Shown piece by piece: positions 4,600 through 14,325 of a stretch of 54,976 bases of DNA (within the stretch, counting starts at the first letter, position 1; the number at the start of each line of letters is the position of its first letter). Made by a program: the position numbers and the translations under genes. The notes below the pieces were generated by a model. It ran no database searches. It was not told where the DNA came from and was given only the letters and a program-made list of their open reading frames with translations. This DNA comes from a virus. The stretch is from positions 1 to 54,976 of the IMG/VR virus record IMGVR_UViG_3300042563_000596; one strand, written 5' to 3'.

Positions 4600-7500
4600 C
4601 TAGTTATCAAATCTAGCTTTTAACCATGCCCATTCGTAGCTTAGTTTTAGTTTGTTAAACTCACCCTCAACTTCATTATAATAGTCGCTAGCGTCTTTTG
4701 CACCTTTCAAACAGTAGTCAGCAAAGTTGCCTTCAGCTTTTGTTAGCCAAGTATCTAAACGCTGCTTGCTGATTGAGTCAGTAGCGGCTTTTAGTTTTAT
4801 TACTTCTCTAAACGCAGTACGCCAAGTAGCAAACGCATCAGTGTTAAACATAGCCGTACCTGATATTTCTTCTACTACTTCGTGTTCATCGTCTAGTGTA
4901 AAGTCTAAGCCTTTACCTATATTGTTTAGTACCAATGACTTTTGATAAGCAATCATTGCTTGGTGACCATAGACTAAACCATTCACCGGGTTTTCAGCAT
5001 AAAAGATATAATGCTTAGCAACTTGCATTCTATCGGGTTGCCATGCCCAATCAAACTTGTCATTTACTTTTAGCTTGGCGAAAACTGTAAACGCCCATGG
5101 AGTGTTACTTGCTTCTAGTGCAGCATGATAAGCTTGTACTCTACCATTTATACCATCTACTCTTACTACACGATTAGAAAGTTTGTGAGTTACTTTTAGC
5201 AAGTGCTCGTAGTTTTCTTCAGCATCTTGTTCTCCATTGCTCAAGAATACGATATCAATAGGCTTAGACTTTGCTATACGATCTACTTTTTTGATATATG
5301 GATAATCGTACAACTCTCTTTTTACATACTCTTTGGCTTCTTGAGGCACTATAATTTTTGTAGCACCTTCGCTAGCAACTATAATTGTTTTAGTTCTAGG
5401 TGACCAAAGATTCATTGGTTCATCGTTTAAAGTTTGAATATTTTCATCTGTGCTGCTAATCATTGTTACATATGGAAAGTCAAACTCTGTGGGTATAGCA
5501 GTTGCATGTGTGTCATCATGAACGATAATAATTGGTTCTAGCAAACGATCAACTCGCATAGTTTGATTGAAGTTTATCTTTTCGTAATCTTCTAAACTTG
5601 CAATACTTTCTAATTGTAGTTTTGTTTTGTTTACATCTAATAAGAATGTATCACCGAACTTTTGTTTTTCGCTAGGGAACACATGTAGCTGATCTCGTGC
5701 AAAAGGATCACTGATATATGTAAAGTCAAAGTTAGTGTAATCACATACTGAACTGCACAACCAAAGATAATGTTCTTTCTTTGTAATCATATTAGTTAAC
5801 AAGTTTTTAAAAGTTCTTAAATAACTACCGTCGTATTTTATCGTAGTTAAATTAGCTTTTAGTGTTGTATCTAAATTAGTTTTTAGTGTTGTATCTAAAT
5901 TAGTTTTTAGTGCTAAAAATTCTGCAACTTGATTAGCTTCTTTATTTCCATGATCTATCAATACAATATCATGTTGACATTGAGTAGCTTTTGCTTTTCT
6001 GTCTTTAACAAAGTTTACTATAGAAAGGTGTTCAATGATTTTTACATACTTAGTATCTTCAGGGAATGTTTCTTTGTTTACTAAAAACGTAGTACCCCAA
6101 CGTGACCATTGAGTACCAAACACTGTTAACATTTTCATTTGCCAGGGGTTAGGATAATAATTAAAGTCAAAGTTTGTGTAATCTAATTCACTGTCTAGAA
6201 TCCAAAACAATTCTGTAGTAGCTTTGTTTGCACAACGATTGATAGTGTCAACCCAAGAACTTATATAACGAACTTTTTGTATCGTAGGGAATCTTTCTTT
6301 CAACTGTTCATATTTTGAGGTAGCATTTTGATTGTACCTATCTACAAAAAACATATCAGGCTTTACGAACAGTTTAGACAATGCTTTTTCATCTAGCCCA
6401 GTAGTTTCAATAAACTTTAACTGAGTGTTCCCTCTTATGTATGATTTTGCATTAACAAAATACGTGTGTGTTAATTCACTGTCCACTGAACCAAATACGC
6501 TTACATAAGTTGACTCCCACGATCCGTCTACTAAGTCTGGTCTCCAAGTAAAATCAAAATCTTGATAATTAATATTTTTTCTAGTTGCCCAAAATACTTC
6601 TGTAGAATGTTGTTTCACTAAATTATCTAATGTAGTTTCTATTTGATATTTTTTTACTTGTATTCCAATCTCTAGATACACAATGTCGCCTGTGTTATCA
6701 GGTGTGACATATCTAGGACCATCGTTTTTGTCTGCAATACTACCAAACTGGTATATGTACGAAGGTGAATGAGGATCAGGATGCCAAGTAAAATCAAATG
6801 TGTCTTTGTCAAAGTCACTGGGTATTTGCCAATTGTTAAAGTTAGGCATTAATATTGCTTTGATATCGTCAATATATTTTCTTTCTGTTGCTTCTGAAAC
6901 ATGATATTCTATTGTAGGCATTTTTTCAGCAGAATATTGCTTATTACCAAATACGTAGATATACGGAGGTTCTTTTGGATCAGGTCTCCACGTAAAGTCA
7001 AATTTGTTTTTATTTACTGGATGTATAATTTTCCACTTATCCCATTCAGGAAACAGTTCTACTAACTCATCCATGAACTTGATTTCAGTAGCTTCAGGTA
7101 CGCGATATTCAAGTACATGTTTTTCTTCTACTGGAAAGTATTTACAGCCCCACTTATATATGAATGGGGGTTCTTTTGGATCAGGTCTCCAAGTAAAGTC
7201 AAATTTATTTTTATCTACTAGTTCTAGTTCTTTCCACCGATCCCATTCAGGTACTAGCTCAACTAATTCATCCATAAATTTAATATCAGTAGCATCAGGT
7301 ACGTGATATTCAAGTACATGTTTTTCTTCTACTGGAAAATACTTACAACCCCATCGGTATATAAAAGGAGGTTCAGTAGGCTCAGGATGCCAAGAAAAAT
7401 CAAAAGTAGACTTATCAATAAGTTCTAATTCTTTCCAACGATCCCATTCCGGTAAAAGTTCAATTACTTGATCCATATATTTGATTTGATTAGCCCCAGC

Positions 7501-8973
7501 GCAGTAGTATTCTACTGTAGGCATCTTTTCAGCAGAGTATTGCTTATTACCAAACACATAAATATACGGAGGGTCTTTTGGATCAGGTCTCCAAGAAAAA
7601 TCAAAAGTAGATTTATCAATGGAATAATTTATTTTCCAACGATCCCATTCAGGTAATAGTTCAATTACTTGATCCATATATTTGATTTCTGTAGCATCAG
7701 GTACGCGATATTCTAACACATGCTTTTCTTCTACTGGAAAATACTTACAGCCCCACTTATATATGAATGGTGGCTCGTGTAAATCAGGACGCCAAGTAAA
7801 ATCAAATTTAGTTTTGTCTATTAACTCAATTTCTTTCCATCTATCCCATTGTGATTCTAATTCAACTACTTCATCCATGTATTTTACTTCAGTAGCACCT
7901 GGTGCATGATATTCAAGTACGTGTCTTTCAAACATAGAATAGTACTTAGAAGCCCACTTATATATAAACGGCGGTTCCTTAGGATCGGGGCGCCAAGTAA
8001 AGTCAAATTTAGTTTTGTCTATTAATTCAATTTCTTTCCACCGATCCCACTCAGGTACTAGATTAATTACTTGATCCATATATTTGATTTCTGTGGCATC
8101 AGGTACGTGATACTCAAGTACGTGCTTTTCTTCTACTGGAAAATATTTACAACCCCATTTGTAAATGAAGGATGGTTCTGTTGGATCAGGACGCCAAGTA
8201 AAATCAAAAGTAGACTTGTCAATAAGTTCTAGTTCTTTCCACCGATCCCACTCAGGTAATAGTTCAATTACTTGATCCATATATTTTATTTCTGTGGCAT
8301 CAGGTACATGATATTCAAGTACGTGCTTTTCTTCTACCGGAAAATACTTACAACCCCATTTATATATAAACGGCGGTTCAGTGGGATCAGGTCTCCAAGT
8401 AAAGTCAAACTTGTTTTTATCTATAAGTTCTAATTCTTTCCATCGTGATTTTTGTTCAACAAGTTCAACTAATCTTGTCATAAACTTTACGTCAGTAGCA
8501 CCCTCTACATGATATTCAATAGTTGATTTTAGTTCTGCTGATACCCACTTGTTACCCCATACATAGATATAAGGAGGATCAGTAGGATCAGGGTGCCATG
8601 AAAAATCAAACTTTGTTTGATCAATATCGTCTAATACTTTCCAGCACTCAGTAATTTCATTTTTTCTGTTAACTGGGTCAACATCAGCACGGTATACTGT
8701 GTATCCTTTGTGATCTTTAGGACACAACCAAGTTCCTGAATCTTTTTGATGTTGGCTAGGCCAAACATTATTATGATCTTGCGCCCATACATCTTCGTCA
8801 GGTAAGAACTCAAAGTCCCAATCCCAGTCAAAGTTTTTATAATCACCATATTCGTTGATTATCCAGAAATGTTCAGTAGTTGCTTGTTGTCTAGCGTCTT
8901 CTAATGACTCAGCAAACTTTTCTCTCGGATGAACATTGGGTTTTTTGTTGTAGTAAAATACGTCTCTAATCAT
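4600..8973 (-). CDS. 1457-residue repeat protein with C-terminal glycosyltransferase-like domain
   Basis: Nine tandem modules of 67 residues (about residues 122-725) each start FDF(T/S)W(R/H)P(D/E)P and carry IYKWGCKYFPVEEKHVLEYH and EWDRWKELELIDK segments. Degenerate modules follow to about residue 1000, built on TTE-FW...FDF...VFG. The last 220 residues (IDIVFLSNGEQDAEENYEHL ... FNTDAFATWRTAFREVIKL) match a phage GT-A-like glycosyltransferase family also seen at 20813-21763, but the DGD metal-binding motif is missing. The repeats resemble the TTD-FW-DGD...FDF...VHVW core of that family, so the protein may be a chain of degenerate glycosyltransferase cores, perhaps glycan-binding. No signal peptide. 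It follows the glycan island. ATG 8973 lies 5 bases after a CTAAATA box. Confidence 0.8.
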   Translation of the reverse strand: MIRDVFYYNKKPNVHPREKFAESLEDARQQATTEHFWIINEYGDYKNFDWDWDFEFLPDEDVWAQDHNNVWPSQHQKDSGTWLCPKDHKGYTVYRADVDPVNRKNEITECWKVLDDIDQTKFDFSWHPDPTDPPYIYVWGNKWVSAELKSTIEYHVEGATDVKFMTRLVELVEQKSRWKELELIDKNKFDFTWRPDPTEPPFIYKWGCKYFPVEEKHVLEYHVPDATEIKYMDQVIELLPEWDRWKELELIDKSTFDFTWRPDPTEPSFIYKWGCKYFPVEEKHVLEYHVPDATEIKYMDQVINLVPEWDRWKEIELIDKTKFDFTWRPDPKEPPFIYKWASKYYSMFERHVLEYHAPGATEVKYMDEVVELESQWDRWKEIELIDKTKFDFTWRPDLHEPPFIYKWGCKYFPVEEKHVLEYRVPDATEIKYMDQVIELLPEWDRWKINYSIDKSTFDFSWRPDPKDPPYIYVFGNKQYSAEKMPTVEYYCAGANQIKYMDQVIELLPEWDRWKELELIDKSTFDFSWHPEPTEPPFIYRWGCKYFPVEEKHVLEYHVPDATDIKFMDELVELVPEWDRWKELELVDKNKFDFTWRPDPKEPPFIYKWGCKYFPVEEKHVLEYRVPEATEIKFMDELVELFPEWDKWKIIHPVNKNKFDFTWRPDPKEPPYIYVFGNKQYSAEKMPTIEYHVSEATERKYIDDIKAILMPNFNNWQIPSDFDKDTFDFTWHPDPHSPSYIYQFGSIADKNDGPRYVTPDNTGDIVYLEIGIQVKKYQIETTLDNLVKQHSTEVFWATRKNINYQDFDFTWRPDLVDGSWESTYVSVFGSVDSELTHTYFVNAKSYIRGNTQLKFIETTGLDEKALSKLFVKPDMFFVDRYNQNATSKYEQLKERFPTIQKVRYISSWVDTINRCANKATTELFWILDSELDYTNFDFNYYPNPWQMKMLTVFGTQWSRWGTTFLVNKETFPEDTKYVKIIEHLSIVNFVKDRKAKATQCQHDIVLIDHGNKEANQVAEFLALKTNLDTTLKTNLDTTLKANLTTIKYDGSYLRTFKNLLTNMITKKEHYLWLCSSVCDYTNFDFTYISDPFARDQLHVFPSEKQKFGDTFLLDVNKTKLQLESIASLEDYEKINFNQTMRVDRLLEPIIIVHDDTHATAIPTEFDFPYVTMISSTDENIQTLNDEPMNLWSPRTKTIIVASEGATKIIVPQEAKEYVKRELYDYPYIKKVDRIAKSKPIDIVFLSNGEQDAEENYEHLLKVTHKLSNRVVRVDGINGRVQAYHAALEASNTPWAFTVFAKLKVNDKFDWAWQPDRMQVAKHYIFYAENPVNGLVYGHQAMIAYQKSLVLNNIGKGLDFTLDDEHEVVEEISGTAMFNTDAFATWRTAFREVIKLKAATDSISKQRLDTWLTKAEGNFADYCLKGAKDASDYYNEVEGEFNKLKLSYEWAWLKARFDN
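5863..5925 (-). repeat. 24-bp tandem repeat inside the 1457-residue protein gene
   Basis: A 24-base unit repeated about 2.5 times, encoding TNLDTTLK-TNLDTTLK-ANLTTIK. The units are nearly identical at the DNA level, which indicates recent slippage in frame. Confidence 0.75.
6799..8610 (-). repeat. Nine tandem 201-bp coding repeats
   Basis: Nine units of 67 codons (the last has 68) within the 1457-residue protein gene. Units 2, 3, 5, 7 and 8 are near copies. Units 6 and 9 share a variant middle (YVFGNKQYSAEKMPT) and units 1 and 4 carry others. The mosaic suggests recombination between units. Confidence 0.85.
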
Positions 8974-8978
8974 GAAAC

Positions 8979-8985
8979 TATTTAG
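8979..8985 (-). promoter_or_regulatory. Late-type promoter box at the 1457-residue protein gene
   Basis: Minus strand CTAAATA, 5 bases before ATG 8973, with no Shine-Dalgarno between. It has the same geometry as the box at 3567-3573 and would produce an almost leaderless RNA. Confidence 0.45.
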
Positions 8986-9007
8986 AAGTTAATACTTACT
9001 GTTGAAA

Positions 9008-10519
9008 TTAATCTTTGGTGTAGACAGGTAAATTATACTTTTGTGAGAAAGCAATAGCGTCTTGTTCATCATTTACAATAGGCTGACCTTTGATATTCAA
9101 ACTAGTGTTTAACAGAATAGGACACCCAGTCTTTTTGTAAAACTCTTTTAACAAAGTATATAAACCAGGATGCTGTTCGTAGTTAACAGTTTGCACTCTG
9201 CTTGTACCGTCTGCGTGTATAATAGCAGGAAACTTAGTGGGCTTTTTGCACTTAGCAACAAACTGCATATAAGGTGATACTGTATTGTTGGGCATTTCAA
9301 AGTATTCGTGTACAAACTCTTCCATGATAACAGGTGCAAATGGTCTAAACTTTTGTCTATGCTTAATAGCGTTTACTCTGTCTTTTATTTCATTGCCTCT
9401 TGGATCAGCCATCAAACTACGATTGCCTAACGCTCTAGGTCCAAACTCTGCCTTACCGTTTGCTATACCAAATATTTCACCACGCTCTAAACTCTCAAGT
9501 GCTTTTTGTATAGGATACTCGCCCTTAATATCATAACCTAAGTAAGGAGTTTGCCAATTAACTTTATTACCAGTTCTGTTAAAATGCTCTAGTGCTGCTG
9601 CACCAAGAGAACTACCTGCGTCACCTGGATTTGGCATGATATGAATGTTTTCATACCATCTGAACAATTCACTATTTGCTACACAGTTAAGAGCTACACC
9701 TCCCATGAAAACTAAATTATTTGAATTAGTAAGTTCTTTAGCATACAGTGCATAAGCCATAATTCTTTTTTCTACTTCCATTTGTGCTGCTCTAGCAATA
9801 TCATAATCAGTATACTCAGTGTACATGTCTTTTGATATACCTCTATGTAAGTTCTTTTTCATTTTTAATGCTTTTCTAGGATTATGAAAAGGTTCAGGGT
9901 AGCTAAAGAAATCATGTGACATTTTGTAGCTGAGGAAAGTAGCGGCATCCTTAGAGCCATAAGCAGCCATGCCCATAAGAATGTACTCATCTTCCATTGG
10001 CTTTAAGCCAACTCTGTGTGTCATAGCACTGTAGAATAAGCCAAGACTACTAGGGTACTTTACGCTATGCTTTTTAGTAAGCTTATTATCTTTCCAATGC
10101 CATATCGTAGCAGTATCAAATTCGCCTATGGCATCTATAACCATAATGGCACATTCATCAAAGTCACTAGTTAACACGCCTGCTGCCGCATGTGTTTCAT
10201 GATGCCAATATTCTTTTATAGGTATTCCTGCTAATTGAGGATAAAATTGTTCAATCCATTCTTTCGTACTAGGTTCTTTTAGAGCTTGCCACGAGCCTGC
10301 CCTTATATGTCTTAGCTTTTTGAAAAAGTTCTTTTCGTGTAAAACAATTTGATCGGGCTTGCCGAACGCAAGTGCTGCATTAATGATTTCTTGATTCAAG
10401 AAACAATCATTTTTTATTTTACTGTATCGTTCGCTGTGTGCGGCAAAGACGATGTTACCGTCTTGTAACACAGTAACCGCAGCATCATGAAACCCTGCAC
10501 TAATTCCTAAAATAATCAT
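9008..10519 (-). CDS. NodU/CmcH-family carbamoyltransferase
   Basis: 503-residue O-carbamoyltransferase that moves carbamoyl from carbamoyl phosphate, via carbamoyl-AMP, to a hydroxyl of a sugar or other acceptor. The N-terminal Kae1-like domain begins LGISAGFHDAAV and has the metal/ATP motif HHETHAAAG near residue 106. The C-terminal YrdC-like domain carries GKAEFGPRALGNRSL near residue 350. The length is near the usual 500-600 residues, so it should be intact. ATG 10519 overlaps the upstream stop by four bases (ATGA). It is the last gene of the glycan operon, which favours a sugar acceptor, as in NodU carbamoylation of Nod factors. Carbamoylation of hydroxymethylated DNA bases is known in some phages, but no base hydroxymethylation gene is seen here. 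Confidence 0.92.
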   Translation of the reverse strand: MIILGISAGFHDAAVTVLQDGNIVFAAHSERYSKIKNDCFLNQEIINAALAFGKPDQIVLHEKNFFKKLRHIRAGSWQALKEPSTKEWIEQFYPQLAGIPIKEYWHHETHAAAGVLTSDFDECAIMVIDAIGEFDTATIWHWKDNKLTKKHSVKYPSSLGLFYSAMTHRVGLKPMEDEYILMGMAAYGSKDAATFLSYKMSHDFFSYPEPFHNPRKALKMKKNLHRGISKDMYTEYTDYDIARAAQMEVEKRIMAYALYAKELTNSNNLVFMGGVALNCVANSELFRWYENIHIMPNPGDAGSSLGAAALEHFNRTGNKVNWQTPYLGYDIKGEYPIQKALESLERGEIFGIANGKAEFGPRALGNRSLMADPRGNEIKDRVNAIKHRQKFRPFAPVIMEEFVHEYFEMPNNTVSPYMQFVAKCKKPTKFPAIIHADGTSRVQTVNYEQHPGLYTLLKEFYKKTGCPILLNTSLNIKGQPIVNDEQDAIAFSQKYNLPVYTKD

Positions 10520-11613
10520 TGGTAAATAAATGGATCTCGTTTTCTAAGTTCTTCCAATCTCGCTTTTAATCGTTGTTCTCTTTCATCTTGATATGACGAT
10601 TCTAATCCCTTTTTGTATATACTCAACAGTGAAAAAATCTCAGTTCTTAGATTATTTTTAAATTCTTCAGTTTCGTTTAATATAGCCATAAGTTTTTTAC
10701 CCTCACTATAATTATAGCAATAATGAGCAGCAACTCTAAATTTAGTAAAATTATCAGAATCTGATTCTGATAACACCCACCTTTTCCAATAATCACTATT
10801 AATTACTGAAATAAAAAAGACAGCAAATTCTGCCGAACAATGATCTCTTAGTTGGTATAATACAGTGGATTGTATAGATCCCAATTGAGGAGCTATATTA
10901 ACTGCATCTACATTTGCTTTTGTTCTATACAATAAATCGCTTTCTAACAAATAATCAGCGTTATGTTCTTTGAACATCAATCCATATGAGTGTATCTTTT
11001 CTGAAGTTACTTTATTCACAATTGGATCAAATGTTCCAACTTGAGTGTGTTTAGTTAAACTTCCGGTTTGCGTAACAAAGAATTTTAAATTATTTTTATA
11101 TTTTTGAACAAACACTAATTGCTTGTCTAAGTTAGCAATACTTTCATCTAATCCAGTATTAGTATTATCTTCACTACCAAATTCAAACATGATATCAGGA
11201 TTAAGTGACAATGCATAATCAAATAGCTTGATTGCTACTGATTCTTGCATATCTTGACTTACTCTACTTACGTCTATATGAATTAAATCAAATCCTGACT
11301 CTATATCAGTTTCTATAGTTTTTAAGCATCTATTTACTGCATAATCTAAAGTTAAGCGTTTATCATCATCACTAAAGTAAGGTCCGCAATGATCTCTACA
11401 AATCAATACTCGGTTAGGATCATAATTTTTATTTTGTTTAACATACTCAACAAAAGATTCAGTAGTAAACGCATAGCCAGAATCAAAATCTACTTGATTT
11501 CTACTAGCTATTAACATGATAGGATAATCGTGAATCTTACTATATTCTAAGCAAAGATTTACTATATCTTTACTCATAGGTCCTAGACCTAGTTTAAATT
11601 TACTTATGTTCAT
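10516..11613 (-). CDS. GatZ/KbaZ-like class II tagatose-bisphosphate aldolase family protein
   Basis: 365-residue TIM-barrel protein resembling the GatZ/KbaZ family, the partner or catalytic-like subunit of D-tagatose-1,6-bisphosphate aldolase. Matching family segments are LIASRNQVD...GYAFTTESFVEYV, LICRDHCGPYF (family GGDHLGP), GFDLIHIDVSRVSQD (family GFKKIHLDCSMSCQD) and FEFGSED (family GTEVPVPGG). I chose ATG 11613 because an AAAGGA ribosome site fits it and collides with the in-frame ATG at 11625. The gene overlaps the end of the KdsC-like gene. It probably makes or splits a keto-sugar phosphate in the pathway of this island; the substrate is unknown. The C-terminal charged tail (QDEREQRLKARLEELRKRD) is coiled-coil-like. 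Confidence 0.75.
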   Translation of the reverse strand: MNISKFKLGLGPMSKDIVNLCLEYSKIHDYPIMLIASRNQVDFDSGYAFTTESFVEYVKQNKNYDPNRVLICRDHCGPYFSDDDKRLTLDYAVNRCLKTIETDIESGFDLIHIDVSRVSQDMQESVAIKLFDYALSLNPDIMFEFGSEDNTNTGLDESIANLDKQLVFVQKYKNNLKFFVTQTGSLTKHTQVGTFDPIVNKVTSEKIHSYGLMFKEHNADYLLESDLLYRTKANVDAVNIAPQLGSIQSTVLYQLRDHCSAEFAVFFISVINSDYWKRWVLSESDSDNFTKFRVAAHYCYNYSEGKKLMAILNETEEFKNNLRTEIFSLLSIYKKGLESSYQDEREQRLKARLEELRKRDPFIYQ

Positions 11614-12079
11614 TAATAATAACATCCTTTAAATACAAACAAGCGTCAAGAACTGCACCAGATCCAGCCGCGCTTTCAGTGATAAATTTAGCCGCTTGTT
11701 TTGCTTCTTTTCTAGCACTTGAGGGTGCTATACCTATCTTAACTTTTTCAAGAATAGGAGCATCGTGATAACCGTCACCTATAAACGCAGTCTCATCTAG
11801 ATTACAATTATCTATGAACCATTCCATACGATGTCCTTCAGGAACAAGATGCAACTGTTCTGAGCTAAACTTCCAATCAGTTACAATTCTAGCATAGGTG
11901 ATATCCCAGCCAACCTTGTCAGCCGTTATAAACTGTATGTCTTTTATATAATTTTTAATTATCTTTAAGCCATCACTATCATGTGGACCAAATACTTTAT
12001 ATATTTTTCCTTCTTTACTATATATTAAGTGACCGGTAGTTAATACCCCGTCTATATCCAAAACTAACTTAGTAATCAT
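11600..12079 (-). CDS. KdsC-like HAD phosphatase
   Basis: 159-residue C0-type HAD phosphatase of the KdsC family, which removes the 8-phosphate from KDO-8-P or the 9-phosphate from nonulosonate precursors. Motif I is LDIDGVLT (about residues 7-14), followed by FITADKVGW and motif IV GDGYHDAPIL with the catalytic Asp pair. The size (about 160-180) is normal and no cap domain is present, as expected. It overlaps the genes on both sides by 11-14 bases. In this operon it probably dephosphorylates a sugar acid or keto-sugar intermediate; no KDO-8-P synthase is seen in the window, so the substrate may differ. Confidence 0.85.
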   Translation of the reverse strand: MITKLVLDIDGVLTTGHLIYSKEGKIYKVFGPHDSDGLKIIKNYIKDIQFITADKVGWDITYARIVTDWKFSSEQLHLVPEGHRMEWFIDNCNLDETAFIGDGYHDAPILEKVKIGIAPSSARKEAKQAAKFITESAAGSGAVLDACLYLKDVIINEHK

Positions 12080-12800
12080 TTTTTTCAGCTTCTATTTTGT
12101 CAAATTCTAGTTCGTTTACTAGTACACCGGTATATAACATAAATTGTTTTAAAAATTGATGTTTGTAAAACTCTGACCCACTTATGTATTCTACATCGTT
12201 GTTTAGACATTGTTTGTATAATTCTTTCTTTTTTATTGCTAAGTCTATTACTAGTTTCTTGTTTTTTAAACTAAGCAAAGGACTTTCATCATCAACCGTT
12301 CCTATACCGGTGCAGTTTATAACTACTTCAGCATTGTTATCATGTCTATCGTCCCAGTTTTGCAATCTGCGACTATACATATTTATAGTGATGTCTCTGT
12401 TGGATAAATATTTACTATACATGCTAGCCATTGATCCGTCGCCTAGTATAGCAACTGACTTTGATTGTATTTTAGTAGATGTTTGGATAACGCCTTCAAT
12501 GTCGGTATTATACCCGTATAGCTTTTTGTCTTTAATAACAATTGTATTACATGAGTTGTAGTTGCTGACCGAAGAGTCACAATAATTAAGCATCAAACTT
12601 GCTTGCTGCTTAAATGGCATACTTACACTTATACCACTAACGCCCTGATCTATTGCTGCTCTTATTTGATCTTCAAAATTTTCATCAGTAGCCGGTAAGG
12701 GAACATATTCAGCTTCTATGTTGTAAAGCTTAAAGAAATTAGTGTAAAAATATTTTCCGTTAGAACTTGGATATTTGCTAAGACTAATGAATCGTTTCAT
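12069..12800 (-). CDS. Shikimate-dehydrogenase-like (AroE-fold) oxidoreductase
   Basis: 243-residue NADP-dependent reductase of AroE fold. The substrate-domain motifs are visible: GISVSMPFKQQA (AroE VT-PFK, catalytic Lys) and SCNTIVIKDKKLYGYNTDIEG (AroE NT...GxNTDxxG). A nucleotide-binding turn AILGDGSMASMYSKYL follows, with YSRR as the likely NADP-phosphate contact. Slightly short against AroE (about 270). True AroE reduces 3-dehydroshikimate; relatives act on quinate, aminoshikimate or cyclic keto-polyols. Beside KdsC-, aldolase- and nucleotidyltransferase-type genes, a cyclitol- or sugar-like substrate seems more likely than aromatic synthesis; that is inference. It overlaps both neighbouring genes. 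Confidence 0.82.
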   Translation of the reverse strand: MKRFISLSKYPSSNGKYFYTNFFKLYNIEAEYVPLPATDENFEDQIRAAIDQGVSGISVSMPFKQQASLMLNYCDSSVSNYNSCNTIVIKDKKLYGYNTDIEGVIQTSTKIQSKSVAILGDGSMASMYSKYLSNRDITINMYSRRLQNWDDRHDNNAEVVINCTGIGTVDDESPLLSLKNKKLVIDLAIKKKELYKQCLNNDVEYISGSEFYKHQFLKQFMLYTGVLVNELEFDKIEAEKNDY

Positions 12801-14325
12801 TTAATTCTAATTTAGAAAACATAAGAATACCTAAATACCATAAAAACTCATCAAAGGGTTTAGTATGTAAGGGCGACATGTTCCAAAATATAATAGGAAC
12901 AAGTAACTTTACTTTATGTTCATTATAGTTTTTATCTCTTATATATTCTAGTAGTTTGGATATATAGTATTCATAATCGTCACAGTGAGGTACATCTAGA
13001 TAAACTTTAGTACCTTTTTTGGTTATCTCAAAAGTATTGTTTTTAATCTTACTATAATCTATTACAAATCCACCATATAACTTTGCCAAATCATAGTACA
13101 AATCTCCTACTTCAACAGAAGTACCGAATTCATGTCTCCAGTCTATAACAATAAATTCATTGGTATCAGTAATAATAGTATTATCAAATTGTAAATCGCC
13201 GTGAGTATACGAAGGTATAATATCGTTGCATAGCATATCAAAATTTATATTTTGTATATAATGTGTGTAGTCTTTTACCGGAACATCATTAACATGAGTC
13301 ACTTCTGGTAAATTTTTGTTTTTTTCTATAAACATTTTTATTCTTTTTAATGTTTTGTCTTTATAGAAGTTTAGCGCATCTGAATTAATATCAGCGTGTT
13401 TTTTTATCCATACTTTTTTGTCTAACCATTCAAGGAAATCAGAAAAAACATTTGGATCATTTTTTACATATAAAGTAGAACCCGGGCAATAATCATACAC
13501 TAAAAATTGCCCTTGTTGCTTAACATTACGAGGGTAAGCATTGGGGTTAGTTAAATACTTTTTATATTTTTTAATAGATACTTCAGGATCTTTCCAACAT
13601 TTTACTACTTTGTTATTAACAATGTATGTAACTTCATCTGTTTTAGTAAAATCATAATGTTCGGTCTTTTTAACTTCATTTTGGTAAATATTTAAGTTGC
13701 CAAAATCTAACCAAGAATCTAAGTTTTTAACTTTGCTATTTAATAAAATAGTATAAATTATTTCAGGACTGTCTCGCGTTAACAATCTTTTCTTGAAAGA
13801 ATCAAAATCTTTTATAAACATTACTCCAGTAAATGAAGACCAAGAACTATCAGTATTTTGTTTAAATTTATACTCTTTTATCCTATCATCTTTTACATTA
13901 AAAGTAGTATATTCTTGATGCAATTTTTGATCAACTTGTTTTACAAAGTAAGTATCCTCATTATACTCACCCAATATATTTTCATTAAAATAGGTGTCAC
14001 ATGGAATATAAAAGAACGAACTATTAATTTTATCTAAACACTGTGTTATTGTGTAGCCCGGGCCTGTCCAAGATTGTTTATAATGTTCTATATCAACAAA
14101 TTCAATATTTCTATCACTGTACGTTAATTCGCAAAAGTCTTTTACTTGTTGTTTGTTGTATCCAATAGGGATAATAAACTTAGTGTCTTTGGGGAACTGT
14201 TCTATAATATGTGATAACACTGGTTTATGTTTATATGATACTAAACTTTTGTTTATAAATTGAGATATAACTCCCAATCGTGATCCCAATCCAGCAGTAG
14301 GGATAATAACAGTAATGTTATTCAT
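12784..14325 (-). CDS. Nucleotidyltransferase-kinase fusion (NTP_transferase + APH-like)
   Basis: About 513 residues, two enzymes in one. Residues 1-230 are a sugar-nucleotidyltransferase fold: VIIPTAGLGSRLG is the nucleotide loop, SLVSYKHKPVLSHII follows, and FYIPCDTYF holds the metal Asp. Residues 300-513 are an aminoglycoside/choline-kinase-like domain with the catalytic loop THGDLQFDN and metal Asp in VIDWRHEFG. Fusions of this kind phosphorylate a sugar or alcohol and then activate it as an NDP or CDP derivative, comparable to LicA/LicC for choline. I took ATG 14325; a GTG six bases earlier is possible. It overlaps the cupin gene. The product activated is unknown. Confidence 0.85.
   Translation of the reverse strand: MNNITVIIPTAGLGSRLGVISQFINKSLVSYKHKPVLSHIIEQFPKDTKFIIPIGYNKQQVKDFCELTYSDRNIEFVDIEHYKQSWTGPGYTITQCLDKINSSFFYIPCDTYFNENILGEYNEDTYFVKQVDQKLHQEYTTFNVKDDRIKEYKFKQNTDSSWSSFTGVMFIKDFDSFKKRLLTRDSPEIIYTILLNSKVKNLDSWLDFGNLNIYQNEVKKTEHYDFTKTDEVTYIVNNKVVKCWKDPEVSIKKYKKYLTNPNAYPRNVKQQGQFLVYDYCPGSTLYVKNDPNVFSDFLEWLDKKVWIKKHADINSDALNFYKDKTLKRIKMFIEKNKNLPEVTHVNDVPVKDYTHYIQNINFDMLCNDIIPSYTHGDLQFDNTIITDTNEFIVIDWRHEFGTSVEVGDLYYDLAKLYGGFVIDYSKIKNNTFEITKKGTKVYLDVPHCDDYEYYISKLLEYIRDKNYNEHKVKLLVPIIFWNMSPLHTKPFDEFLWYLGILMFSKLELNETIH

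Noticed and set aside
6799-8610. CRISPR-like array
   Set aside because: The 201-base repeats are contiguous, in frame and coding, with no spacers.
9008-10519. Carbamoyltransferase for modified DNA bases
   Set aside because: No hydroxymethylase or TET/JBP-like gene is visible in the window; the sugar operon context is a better fit, though it is not excluded.
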